The notes under the pieces were generated by a model. That model did no database searches. It saw nothing but the letters and a program-made list of their open reading frames with translations, and was not told where the DNA came from. The translations under genes were made by a program, and so were the position numbers. This document shows positions 49,664-58,600 of a stretch of 64,000 bases of DNA, one piece after another (the first letter of the stretch is position 1; each line of letters opens with the position of its first letter). Source of the DNA: Streptomyces sp. S.PB5 (GTDB lineage Bacteria; Actinomycetota; Actinomycetes; Streptomycetales; Streptomycetaceae); assembly GCF_030403745.1 (NCBI RefSeq), contig NZ_JAQMWP010000008.1, positions 434,001 to 498,000 on the forward strand. Reading direction: 5' to 3'.

Positions 49664-50335
49664 TTGAAGCGCCGCTCTTTGCCCGTTGCTGCCGCGCTGA
49701 CGGCAACGGCCGCACTGCTCTTGACGGCCTGCGGAAGCGGGGACGACAAGGCCAGCGACAACGACAAGATCGCAGGCGCCGATCAGGGGTCGCCAACACC
49801 GACGGCCTCGGCCTCCGGCTCGGGCGCACCGGCGGAGGACAAGCCGGACGGCGTAGATGTGTCCTTGCCCAAGGACATCAACTTGGTCTTCGACTGGGCC
49901 ACACCGAAGGACAAGAACGAGGCGGCAGCAATGGAGGACGCCGCGAACTACATCCGGGCCATCTACCACGGCATGGTCAAGCGCACGGCCGACGACGCAG
50001 CCGTCGTCACCTACTCCACCGGCGATGGACTGCACTACGCGCAGGTGCAGATCAACGACAGGGTCAAAGGCGGCTGGACGGCGACCGGCACCCGGCGCCA
50101 ATACGACGTCAGCACCCGGTCCACCACGAACGGCAGCGCGGTGGAAGTCGCGTTCTGTGTGGACTCAAGCAAGTTCTACAGCAAAGAGGTCAAGACCGGG
50201 AAGGTCCTGAAGACCACGCCCAACATCACGGACTTCGGTTACTTCAAAATCATCATGGTCAAGGCCCCTACGGCCGACAGCCTGTGGCAGGCGTCCAAGG
50301 TGTACGTCGAGGAGAAGGCCGCGAAGTGCCAGTGA
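49664..50335 (+). CDS. Putative lipoprotein, type VII-associated pair copy 2, gene A
   Basis: 223 aa, paralogue of 19413-20081. Lipobox LLTAC (Cys23), acidic Ser/Ala linker, then DVSLPKDINLVFDWATP, AANYIRAIYHGM, YSTGDGLHYAQVQINDRVKGGWT. I take TTG 49664 as the start: CGGGGAG lies 7 nt upstream, and this makes LKRRSLPVAA align with the paralogue's start; ATG 49643 in frame is the alternative. The start of gene B overlaps its stop. Confidence 0.83.
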   Translation: MKRRSLPVAAALTATAALLLTACGSGDDKASDNDKIAGADQGSPTPTASASGSGAPAEDKPDGVDVSLPKDINLVFDWATPKDKNEAAAMEDAANYIRAIYHGMVKRTADDAAVVTYSTGDGLHYAQVQINDRVKGGWTATGTRRQYDVSTRSTTNGSAVEVAFCVDSSKFYSKEVKTGKVLKTTPNITDFGYFKIIMVKAPTADSLWQASKVYVEEKAAKCQ

Positions 50336-51411
50336 ACAAGTCACGACGCTCGCTCCTCGGCACCACAGCTCTGACGTTGGCCTTCGGCATCGTCGCCCTC
50401 ACGGAACCGGCTTACGCCGGGGAGGGAACGGGCTTCGGCGAGGGCAGCACAACAGAGCAGTCAGGTGGCGGCGACAACACCGGCATCTACGCCGCCGCCA
50501 AGATCCAGTACTCCGGCTCCGTCACCGCGAACGGCAGCACCGGCAACGTAACGTCCTCCGACATCAACTGGACGCCCCCGCCCTGCTGGTACGCCCCCTA
50601 CCTCGGCGCCAAGGACTTCAAGAAGAAGATGTCCGAGGAGATCGAGAACGCCAAGAACACCCCCGGCATGGGCGGCACCGCGGGCTCGGCCATCGGACAG
50701 CTGCAGCAGCACTACGAGGACGAGTTCGGCTGGACCGGTCACCCGGGCTACAAGGACTACAACGTCGACAAGGACGGCGAAGGCATGTTCTGGGCCGGCG
50801 TCGAGAACCCCAACGAGCCCGACGTCCTGAAGCGGAGTTCGTGCAACGAGGTCCCCTTCTGGGTGGACAACGGCGAGGCCCCGCCCCCCGAGTACGAAGA
50901 GGCCATCCGCCCGGAGATCCTCGCCGCCCTCGCCTACCAGCACATGGAGCTCCCCGACACCAAGGTCACCCTCGCCCCCGAGGCCACGACCAAGGTGAAC
51001 CTCCCGACCTGGGCCTGGCTCGACAAGGCCGTCTTCGACGAGGTCCAGGCCACGGCCGCCATCAACGTCCCCGGCTTCAACATCTCGGCCACGACCACCG
51101 CAAAGCCGGTCGCCCTCAAGCTGGAACCAGGCACCGAGGACGCCGAGACCTACCCCGCCTCCGGCGAGTGCGCCATCAACGCCGACGGCTCGATCGGCGA
51201 ACCGTACGCCAAGGGCAAGTCCACCCAGACCCCACCCTGCGGCCTCAAGTACCTCCGCTCCTCCGGCGACGGCACGTACAAACTCCGCGCCACCATCACC
51301 TGGGAAATCGCCTGGACCGGCACAGGCAACACCGGCGGCGACCTCCCGAACGGCACCTTCGGCGCCACACAGGACATCACCGTCCAGGAAATCCAGGCCG
51401 TCAACCGCTGA
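50326..51411 (+). CDS. Exported protein, type VII-associated pair copy 2, gene B
   Basis: 361 aa, paralogue of 20069-21139. Signal peptide ending near AYAGEG. Conserved: PPCWYAP, GYKDYN, ELPDTKVTL, PTWAWLDK, GTEDAETYPASGECAIN, TPPCGLKYL, TGGDLPNGTFGATQD...VQEIQAVNR, including the paired cysteines. GTG 50326 is chosen because GGAGAAGG lies about 7 nt upstream as in copy 1; GTG 50332 (GTGA overlap) is possible. An Esx-like gene follows after 35 nt. Function unknown, envelope location inferred. Confidence 0.85.
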   Translation: MPVNKSRRSLLGTTALTLAFGIVALTEPAYAGEGTGFGEGSTTEQSGGGDNTGIYAAAKIQYSGSVTANGSTGNVTSSDINWTPPPCWYAPYLGAKDFKKKMSEEIENAKNTPGMGGTAGSAIGQLQQHYEDEFGWTGHPGYKDYNVDKDGEGMFWAGVENPNEPDVLKRSSCNEVPFWVDNGEAPPPEYEEAIRPEILAALAYQHMELPDTKVTLAPEATTKVNLPTWAWLDKAVFDEVQATAAINVPGFNISATTTAKPVALKLEPGTEDAETYPASGECAINADGSIGEPYAKGKSTQTPPCGLKYLRSSGDGTYKLRATITWEIAWTGTGNTGGDLPNGTFGATQDITVQEIQAVNR

Positions 51412-51446
51412 TCACAGAACCGCCATACGCAGGGGGAGGGTCCTGA

Positions 51447-51746
51447 GTGTCCGACTCAGACCTTACGGTCGACTACGAATTTCTCGCCGAGTCCGAGAAA
51501 ACACTCAGCCAACTCAAGAAGACGTTCGAGGACATCGAGAACCGTCGCGACGATATGCGCGATCACTGGGGTTCCGGAAAGATTGCCGACGTCATGAAAG
51601 ATTTCGTCGACAACTGGGACGACTACCGCACCAAACTCGTCGAAAGCCTCGGCAGTGTCGGTCAAATGGTGGCCGGCACCAAGAAGGCATTCGAAGATCT
51701 CGACAACCAGTTGGCCAAGCGCGACGAGAAGAAGCAGAAGAAGTGA
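51447..51746 (+). CDS. Esx/WXG100-like protein, copy 2
   Basis: 99-aa helical protein: LAESEKTLSQLKKTFEDIENRRDD, FVDNWDDYRTKLVESLGSVGQMV, FEDLDNQLAKRDEKKQKK. It has the length and hairpin of WXG100 proteins but no exact WxG. Closely parallels the 31358-31687 product. GTG 51447 with GGGGGAGGG upstream. Coupled to the next gene by GTGA, so the two products may be exported together. Confidence 0.82.
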   Translation: MSDSDLTVDYEFLAESEKTLSQLKKTFEDIENRRDDMRDHWGSGKIADVMKDFVDNWDDYRTKLVESLGSVGQMVAGTKKAFEDLDNQLAKRDEKKQKK

Positions 51747-53101
51747 CACCGACATCCAAGCGCCGTCCACTGGACTGGCAGCCGCTCCGCGACTCCGACC
51801 CGGTGCCCGGAGACCCGGAGGAGATCCGCGCCGAGGTCAGCCACATGGTGTCGGTCGCCCAGAAGCTGAGAGACCAGGCCAAGAACCTCCAGACGATCAG
51901 TAATGAGGACAAACTCAAGGGCAAGTACGTCAAACGCCTGCGTGAGGAGTCCGGCACGCTGGAGAAGCACATGCGAGAGGTGGCCAGTCGCTACGAGCGT
52001 GTCCACACCCACCTCACCACCTGGTCCAATGAGTTGGAGGACTTCCAGACCGAGGCCGACAAAGTCCTGCGCCGAGCCAAGGAAAGACAGGACGAGCTCG
52101 AGGCCGAAAAGGCCAGGGAGGCCAAAGAAGCCGAATCAGGTGACAAGAACACTCCCAAGCCCTCCGTCAGCGGAACCGACCACGATCCATATCTGATGTA
52201 CCGAACTCAGCTGAACACGATCACCAGCGATCGCGACAGCCGGGCCACCCATCACGAGGGAAAGATTCGTGCGGAAATCGAAGACATCATCGAGGATTCG
52301 TGGTGGGATAACGTCAAGGGCTGGGTCCATGACAATGCCGATCTGATCAAGGCGTTCATCGATATTCTCGGCTGGGTCGCGACGATCGCGGGCTTTGTGG
52401 CGCTCCTCATTCCCGGTTTGAACATGCTCGTCCTCGGCATCGCGGCGGTCACGATCGGGCTGAGGCTCCTCTTGGTGGCATCCGGCGACGCCACCTGGAC
52501 GGACGTCATCTTCGACGTCGTGGGAGGGCTACTCGTCGTAGGTGGCCTTGGGGCTGCCGCGAAGCTCGCTAGTGGCGCCAAAGCGACCGTGGGTGCCGCT
52601 CAGGCCGCCCGGACCGCCGGCCTGAGCCGGGGGCTCGCCGGGGTCAAGGGCATCCTGGACGACACGGGGCGGCTGATGACCAGATTGCCGCAAGGGGCGG
52701 GTCGGCAGGCCGTCGGAGCGGCCCGCAATGCGATGCGGAAGTCCATCTCCCAGAACGTCGGCCTGGTGGCCAAAGGGCCGCTGAGGGTCAGCCCGTTGTC
52801 GACGCTGGTGCACCTCGGCGACAAGGAGATGGCCGGCATGGCGAAGATGCTGCAGGCGAACAAAGCTACCTTCCCGGCCGCCGCAGGCGCTGCGGCGGAC
52901 AAGGCGTACAAGTCCTATCAGATGGGCCTCGGCATCGCCTGGACCGGCATGGGGATGGACGTCATGGACAAGACACTCGGAAAGAGTGACCTGACAAGCT
53001 GGACCCACGAGGAGTTCGGGACCGGCGAGAAGCCGTACAACTCGGCGTACTCGGACTGGAAGGACAACACCCTGAAGCCCGCCCCCGACACCCACTGGTA
53101 A
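51743..53101 (+). CDS. Type VII effector-like protein without a toxin domain
   Basis: 452 aa. N-terminal helical module (PLDWQPLRDSDPVPGDPEEIRAEVSHMVSVAQKLRDQAKNL) parallels the start of the RHS toxin (HVLDLDKDPTPGDPDRVRKLAKTLHDFADDV). Then a Lys/Glu coiled coil (about 85-140), SWWDNVKGWVHDNADLIKAF and a hydrophobic pair (about 205-260), again as in the toxin. The last 180 residues are Ala/Gly-rich and helical, and end APDTHW with no RHS repeats and no toxin motif. Starts at GTG 51743 overlapping the Esx-like stop. Either a pore or carrier module, or an effector that has lost its toxin. Confidence 0.8.
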   Translation: MTPTSKRRPLDWQPLRDSDPVPGDPEEIRAEVSHMVSVAQKLRDQAKNLQTISNEDKLKGKYVKRLREESGTLEKHMREVASRYERVHTHLTTWSNELEDFQTEADKVLRRAKERQDELEAEKAREAKEAESGDKNTPKPSVSGTDHDPYLMYRTQLNTITSDRDSRATHHEGKIRAEIEDIIEDSWWDNVKGWVHDNADLIKAFIDILGWVATIAGFVALLIPGLNMLVLGIAAVTIGLRLLLVASGDATWTDVIFDVVGGLLVVGGLGAAAKLASGAKATVGAAQAARTAGLSRGLAGVKGILDDTGRLMTRLPQGAGRQAVGAARNAMRKSISQNVGLVAKGPLRVSPLSTLVHLGDKEMAGMAKMLQANKATFPAAAGAAADKAYKSYQMGLGIAWTGMGMDVMDKTLGKSDLTSWTHEEFGTGEKPYNSAYSDWKDNTLKPAPDTHW

Positions 53102-53104
53102 GGA

Positions 53105-53524
53105 ATGACCATGGATCTGAACTCGGCGCATCGCATTGCCGAGGCCGAAGCCGCCCGCACCGGGCTCGGTACCGGCCCGAACCGGCGGCTCCGGCTGACA
53201 CTGATAATCGGGATGCCGCTGTTCCTGCCGGTATTGGGAATCATGATCCTGGTGCCGAAGTCCCTGAGAAATGACGTGCTCTACATCTATGAGGCCGGGA
53301 TCGTCGGCTGTCTCCTGCACTACGTCTGGGTGTTCGCGAAGTACCCCCGATACGCGGGCCGTCCGCCCTACCTCACCCGGGATCTCGCCATGGGCGGCGG
53401 TTTCTTCCTGCCCTCGCTGTTCTTCGGCTTCTGGCCGGGCATGATCGCCGCCCCGGCGTGGGCGCTCTTCGTAGGCGTTACCTACGCCGTGGAAGTGTCC
53501 CGGGGGCGCAATGACCACCGCTGA
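53105..53524 (+). CDS. Small polytopic membrane protein
   Basis: 139 aa with about four membrane helices (LTLIIGMPLFLPVLGIMIL; IYEAGIVGCLLHYVWVF; GGGFFLPSLFFGFWPG; MIAAPAWALFVGVTYAV). Short cytoplasmic N-terminus. Starts 3 nt after the effector-like gene and overlaps the next by 14 nt, so it belongs to this operon. Could be an immunity or secretion-accessory protein. Unknown family. Confidence 0.75.
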   Translation: MTMDLNSAHRIAEAEAARTGLGTGPNRRLRLTLIIGMPLFLPVLGIMILVPKSLRNDVLYIYEAGIVGCLLHYVWVFAKYPRYAGRPPYLTRDLAMGGGFFLPSLFFGFWPGMIAAPAWALFVGVTYAVEVSRGRNDHR

Positions 53525-54143
53525 GCTCCGCCGGCCCCCGAACGGTTTCAACCTGGTGCCGCCGCCCGGCTGGGACGTGATTCCGCTGCGCACCGGTACC
53601 AAGGAAGCGATGGACCGCATCGTCCGGAAGGCCGTCGCGCAACTGCCAGTCGGCTTTCCCAAGGACGACATTCCGAAGGCCCGGCTGAAGCTCGCCCAAG
53701 AGCTGAAGAAGGTCGTCCGCCGGGCCAGCGCCAAGGGGGGTATGACTCTCTACCTCCCCACCGAGCGCCTTCACGGCATCGCGCTGCCTGTTTCATTCGT
53801 GGCTTCGGAGCCGATCGAAATCCCCCGAGTCAGACGTGACAGCGGTCCGGAAGCCGTCCTAGCAGCGCTCGCCTCCGAGATCCCCGGGGCCGAGATGCGG
53901 GAACTCGACGACACCGCGGCCCTCCGCTCGGAGCGAGACGTGCCCGCCGACGCGGCGCAGGGCGTAGACGTCGCTCACCGCCGGGTCGAGTACTTCGTCC
54001 CTGTCCCGGACAGCGCCCCCGACCAATACCTCAGCTTCTCCTTCAGCGCCCTGATCGCACCCGGCTCGGATCCCGTCTTCTACGACACCCTCGTAGAGTT
54101 GTTCGATGCTGTGATGGGCACATTCCGCTGGAGCTACGCCTGA
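53511..54143 (+). CDS. Type VII accessory-like hypothetical protein, copy 2
   Basis: 210 aa; NGFNLVPPPGWDVIPL at the start and LVELFDAVMGTFRWSYA at the end match the layout of the 30652-31299 product. No signal peptide or helix pair. Coupled to the membrane protein by a 14-nt overlap. A role as chaperone for the effector or Esx protein is a guess from position. Confidence 0.75.
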   Translation: MTTAELRRPPNGFNLVPPPGWDVIPLRTGTKEAMDRIVRKAVAQLPVGFPKDDIPKARLKLAQELKKVVRRASAKGGMTLYLPTERLHGIALPVSFVASEPIEIPRVRRDSGPEAVLAALASEIPGAEMRELDDTAALRSERDVPADAAQGVDVAHRRVEYFVPVPDSAPDQYLSFSFSALIAPGSDPVFYDTLVELFDAVMGTFRWSYA

Positions 54144-54183
54144 AGGCTCCCTTCTGTCACGCCCCCGAAGAAAGAGACCACCC

Positions 54184-54825
54184 ATGTCCGAAGGCACCCT
54201 GTGGAGCACCGACCTCGGCGCCCCGCTGCACATCGACACGGATGCCGACCCAGACCTCTGGGGCTACCTTCACCTTCAGATCGACAGGAAGACCTTCAAG
54301 GAGTGGCTGGGCCTGCACCTCACCGGCATGGCCGCCATCCACGACATCGAGCTCACCCGCAAACTGCGGCGCTTCCACAAGAGCTTCTACGAGCAGACGA
54401 TCGTCACGCTCCGGGACAAGCTCCAGGCCGACGAGGCATTCGTCTACCACCTCGTGCCACTGACCTACATGCCGCTGGTGATGCACGCCACCCGCATCCA
54501 CTGCGAAGCCCGTGACGTGGCCTCCTGCGAGGGAGTCACCGCGCTCACGGTGCCGCACCCGGAAATCCCCGAGTGGCAGCAGCGGACCGGCAGCGTGCCG
54601 TTCGCCTCTCCGCACCTGGGCGCGAACGGGGTTCGGGTCACCCGCTCCTACCCTGCGGACAGCACCATCATGATGACCTCGGTGACGTACCACTGGCACA
54701 CCCCGCCCGGCCTCCCCGACGTGCTGCTCCGCGGCCACCACGACGACCCGGAGCTGATCGCCGCCGCGATGGGGGCACTGGACGACTTCGCGCGTACCCT
54801 CCGGCTTCCCGGGACGGCCCACTGA
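54184..54825 (+). CDS. Hypothetical protein in the type VII block
   Basis: 213 aa, MSEGTLWSTDLGAPLHIDTDADPDLWGYLHLQIDRKTFKEWLG... with ELTRKLRRFHKSFYEQTIV and a C-terminal helix DDPELIAAAMGALDDFARTLRL. Soluble, His-rich in places (VTYHWHTPP), no signal. ATG with AAGAAAGAGA upstream, 40 nt after the accessory gene. Not recognised. Confidence 0.7.
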   Translation: MSEGTLWSTDLGAPLHIDTDADPDLWGYLHLQIDRKTFKEWLGLHLTGMAAIHDIELTRKLRRFHKSFYEQTIVTLRDKLQADEAFVYHLVPLTYMPLVMHATRIHCEARDVASCEGVTALTVPHPEIPEWQQRTGSVPFASPHLGANGVRVTRSYPADSTIMMTSVTYHWHTPPGLPDVLLRGHHDDPELIAAAMGALDDFARTLRLPGTAH

Positions 54826-54919
54826 GCTCCTTCAGGGGCGCCGCTCCGGAATGAAGAACCCGGAGTGAAGACGCTGGGGTGAACGAACGTCGTCACGCAC
54901 CAGCGCCCCCTCGGAAAAC

Positions 54920-54964
54920 GGGCGGTGCGGTGCGGCGGCCTGTCGCCACCCCACCGCACCGCCC
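54920..54964. terminator. Hairpin between convergent type VII genes
   Basis: GGGCGGTGCGGTG (54920-54932) pairs with CACCGCACCGCCC (54952-54964); the 19-nt loop has a smaller inner stem. Lies between the 54184 gene and the convergent Esx-like gene, so it can serve both. Confidence 0.75.
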
Positions 54965-54988
54965 ACGCACGCATGCCTCAGCGAGACG

Positions 54989-55288
54989 TCACTTACGAGC
55001 CTGCTTGGCCAGCTCGTCATCGATCTGCTCGAACTTGTCCGCAGCCATGGTCAGGTAGTCCCCCATGCCGTCCAGACCGTCCAGCGTGTCCTTCGCGCCC
55101 CGGACGAACTCGTCGAAGTTCTCGTCGAAGGCCTTGGACGAGCTCTTCGTCACATAGCCCGACTGCACGAGGTTGTTGATGTACTTCTTCAGCCCCTCGA
55201 GCTTCTCGTGGAGCTTTTCCTTCTCCTTGACGACATGCTTCGCAGCATCCCGCATGTCCTGATATGTGACATCAAGGTCCTTGGCCAT
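54989..55288 (-). CDS. WXG100/Esx-like small helical protein
   Basis: 99 aa, MAKDLDVTYQDMRDAAKHVVKEKEKLHEKLEGLKKYINNLVQSGYVTKSSSKAFDENFDEF at the start and LTMAADKFEQIDDELAKQARK at the end. Length and layout of an Esx protein, with Gly-Tyr in place of WxG. ATG 55288 with GGGAGCGG upstream. Divergent from eccC, which starts about 390 nt away, so it is the closest candidate substrate of that ATPase. Confidence 0.82.
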   Translation of the reverse strand: MAKDLDVTYQDMRDAAKHVVKEKEKLHEKLEGLKKYINNLVQSGYVTKSSSKAFDENFDEFVRGAKDTLDGLDGMGDYLTMAADKFEQIDDELAKQARK

Positions 55289-55524
55289 GAAGCCGCTCCC
55301 AATCACAATGCCGCAGGGCCAACCCCCGTGGCTCCCTGTACGCGGACCTCAAATCCCCACCAACGGCCCGAAGCGCGCGGTGTGATCGTCCGCTCTTGAG
55401 GCAGCAGCTTACGGGTGTGACCTGAGGGGCTACACCCCAAGATGCGAACAAGACGTGGTGAGCTCGTGCATACGCCGTTGCCAAAGGGAAGCAAACGCGG
55501 AACGGGGCGGCCCCGCCCGCAGTC

Positions 55525-55605
55525 CCCCTTGCTCCTCCCTTGCTCCTCCCGCGCTTCTCCCTCCCTCCTCCTTCCTCCCCGCTCCCCACCCGCCACCTCG
55601 AGCGG
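55525..55605. repeat. Pyrimidine-rich tract upstream of eccC
   Basis: About 80 nt that are nearly all C and T on the plus strand, with repeated CTCCTCC/CTTGCTCCTCC units. It lies 75-155 nt before the eccC start and has almost no purines, which is rare in this window. Confidence 0.75.
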
Positions 55606-55618
55606 ATATCGTCACTGA

Positions 55619-55661
55619 CACTGTGGCCTGCGTTGCAGAAGCAGCCACGGGGGCCACAGTG
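55619..55661 (+). promoter_or_regulatory. Leader inverted repeat before eccC
   Basis: CACTGTGGCC-type arms (10 bp: 55619-55628 and 55652-55661) with a 23-nt loop, ending about 6 nt before the GGGGAGGA ribosome site. Folding would sit close to the ribosome site, so it may tune translation, or be a regulator site. Confidence 0.5.
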
Positions 55662-55680
55662 GCCGTGGGGAGGACATAGC

Positions 55681-58600
55681 GTGCGCCTGACTCTGACCGT
55701 CGTCGATCCGTACGGCGGGGGGACCGCCGATGTCGTGCTCGATGCCGATCCCGAGTCCACCGCGGGGGACATCGCACTGGAGCTGGCCAAGCAGGTCGGT
55801 GCCGCCGGCGGTGCCCAGGTCATTCCGCTCGGGCTTCAGCAGCATCAGATCCCCGCCAACAACGCGCCGATCATCTACGTCGACGGGTACGCCGTCGATC
55901 CCGCCGCCACCGTCGTCAACTCCCCTCTCCGCGACGGCGCCGTCGTCTCCCTCCAGGACCCCGCCGGGTGTCTGCCCGGCGAGCCCACCGGTCTCGTCGA
56001 GCTCCGCGTCGTCGGCGGTCCCGTCGCCGGGTTCGTGCACCGGCTCGGTGTCGGGCGGTACGACATCGGCAGCGGGCCGGCCGCGTACATCCGTATCGAC
56101 GACTCCGAACTCGACGCCCGCGCCCTCACCTTGTCAGTTGCAACCGATGGCACCTGCCAAGTCGCCGTCCATGTGAAGCAGGACGGCGAGGACGACGTGG
56201 ACGGCGAGGACGACACCGTAAAGGTCACCCTCGACGGTTCCCCCATCGAAGACGGCACGAACAGCAAGGACGGCAAGGACGGCAAGGACGCCAAAGCCGG
56301 TAGGGACAGCGGCGGCAGCCGGGACGGCAGGCGCAGCCGGGACGGCAAGGTCACCACCGTCGACTGGCCCCTCGGCAGTCAGATCGCCGTCGGCAACACA
56401 CTTCTCGAACTGGCCCGTTACTCCCCTCCCAACGCCGCCCTCAAGTGGTCCGACGACGGCATCGGCCTCGACTACAACCGTCCGCCCCGCCTCCGGCCCC
56501 CGGACCGGCAGACCAAGTTCCGGCTGCCGTCGCCGCCGCGTGAGTACGAGGCCCGGCCGCTGCCCTGGCTGATGGCGATGACCCCGCTCGTCGGCGCCGT
56601 CGTCTCCGTGATGATCTTCCAGCGCTGGTACTACCTGATCATGGCGGCGCTCAGCCCCCTCCTCCTCTTCGCCAACTACTTCAACGACAAGAAGCACGGA
56701 CGCAAGTCCCACGCCAAGCAGGTCAAGGAGTACGAGGAGCAGAAGGAGAAGATCGAGAAGGACGCCCAGGACGCGCTCGTCGCGGAGCGGAACGACCGTC
56801 GGCACGCCATCCCCGACCCCGCCACCGTCCTCTCCCTCGGCACCGGGCCCCGTACCCGCCTCTGGGAGCGGCGGCGCACCGACCGCGACCATCTCCTCCT
56901 GCGCGTCGGCACCGGCCGGCTCCCCTCCGAGGTCGTCCTCGACGACCCCGAGCAGCTCGACCACAAGCGTCAGGTCACCTGGAACATCGAGGACGCGCCC
57001 GTCGCCCTCGACCTCCGTTCCCTCGGGGTCATCGGCATGGCCGGACCCGGTGACTCGGCGCGGGCGATGGGGCGTTGGGCCGTCGCGCAGACCGCCGCGC
57101 TGCACAGCCCGATGGATGTGCAGTTCTACGTCCTCAGCGAGCACTCCGCCCAGCAGAGCTGGGACTGGACCCGCTGGCTGCCGCACGCCAAGCCCGGCTC
57201 CGGCCAGGACGTCAACCTGCTCATCGGCACCGACGCCGAGACCGTCGGCGCCCGCATCGGCGAGCTGACGCAGATCCTCGACGCGCGCAAGAAGGCCGCC
57301 GAGCAGAACCGCGGCCAGGGGGCCTCCTTCAGCGACCCGGACATCGTCGTCGTATGGGACGGATCGCGGCGGCTGCGGTCGCTGCCGGGTGTCGTGCGGA
57401 TTCTGCGCGAGGGGCCCGCCGTCTCCATGTACGCCCTGTGCCTCGACAGCGAGGAACGGTTCCTGCCGGGTGAGTGCCAGGCGTACGTCGTCGCCGAGCC
57501 GCCCGCCCGGGAGTACGACTACGCACAGCAGGTCCAACAGCAGCAACAGCAGGTCGCCGGCGGTTTCCCCTCCTTCCAGGCCTGGCACCAGACCAGCGAG
57601 GACACCGGCCGCGACCAGCGGGACGACAAACTGCGGCTGCGGGTCGAGGAAGCCGGTGCCGAGCGGATCAAGGACGTACGGCCCGACTTCGTGTCGCCCG
57701 CCTGGTGCCTGCGGCTGGCCCGGGCCCTCTCGCCCCTGCGTGACATCAGCGGCGAGACCGAGGACTCCGCGCTGCCGAGTGCCAGCCGCCTCCTCGACGT
57801 GCTCCAGCTCGAACCGCCGACCAGCGATGCCATCGTGGCCCGTTGGCGGATGGGCGGACAGTCGACGATGGCGGTCATCGGTGAGTCGTACGACGGGCCT
57901 TTCGGCATCGACATCCGCAAGGACGGGCCGCACGGTCTCATCGCCGGTACGACCGGTTCGGGTAAGTCGGAGCTGCTGCAGACGATCGTGGCCGCGCTCG
58001 CCGTCGCCAACACGCCCGAGAACATGACCTTCGTCCTCGTCGACTACAAGGGTGGCGCGGCGTTCAAGGACTGTGTCCATCTCCCGCACACCGTCGGCAT
58101 GGTGACCGACCTCGACGCCCATCTCGTCGAGCGGGCGCTGGAGTCGCTGGGCGCCGAACTGCACCGCCGCGAGCACATCCTCGCCGCCGCCGACGCCAAG
58201 GACATCGAGGACTACCAGGACCTGGTCAGACGGGATCCCTCCCACAAGCCGGTTCCCCGACTCCTCATCGTCATCGACGAGTTCGCGTCCATGGTCCGTG
58301 ACCTGCCCGACTTCGTCACGGGTCTCGTCAACATCGCCCAGCGTGGCCGTTCGCTCGGTATCCACCTCCTCCTCGCCACACAGCGGCCCTCCGGTGTCGT
58401 CTCGCCCGAGATCCGCGCCAACACCAACCTCCGTATCGCCCTGCGCGTGACCGACGGCGGTGAGTCGACGGACGTCATCGACTCCCCCGAGGCCGGGCAC
58501 ATCTCCAAGAGCACACCGGGCCGGGCGTACGTCCGGCTCGGGCACGCCTCGCTCGTCCCCTTCCAGTCGGGACGTGTCGGCGGCCGGCGGCCGGGTGCCG

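Larger units (their letters stand above)
55289..55680. other. Divergent intergenic region between Esx-like gene and eccC (392 nt)
   Basis: No coding sequence supported. Holds a pyrimidine-rich tract at about 55525-55605 and the leader hairpin at 55619-55661. Promoters of both genes should lie here. Confidence 0.6.
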
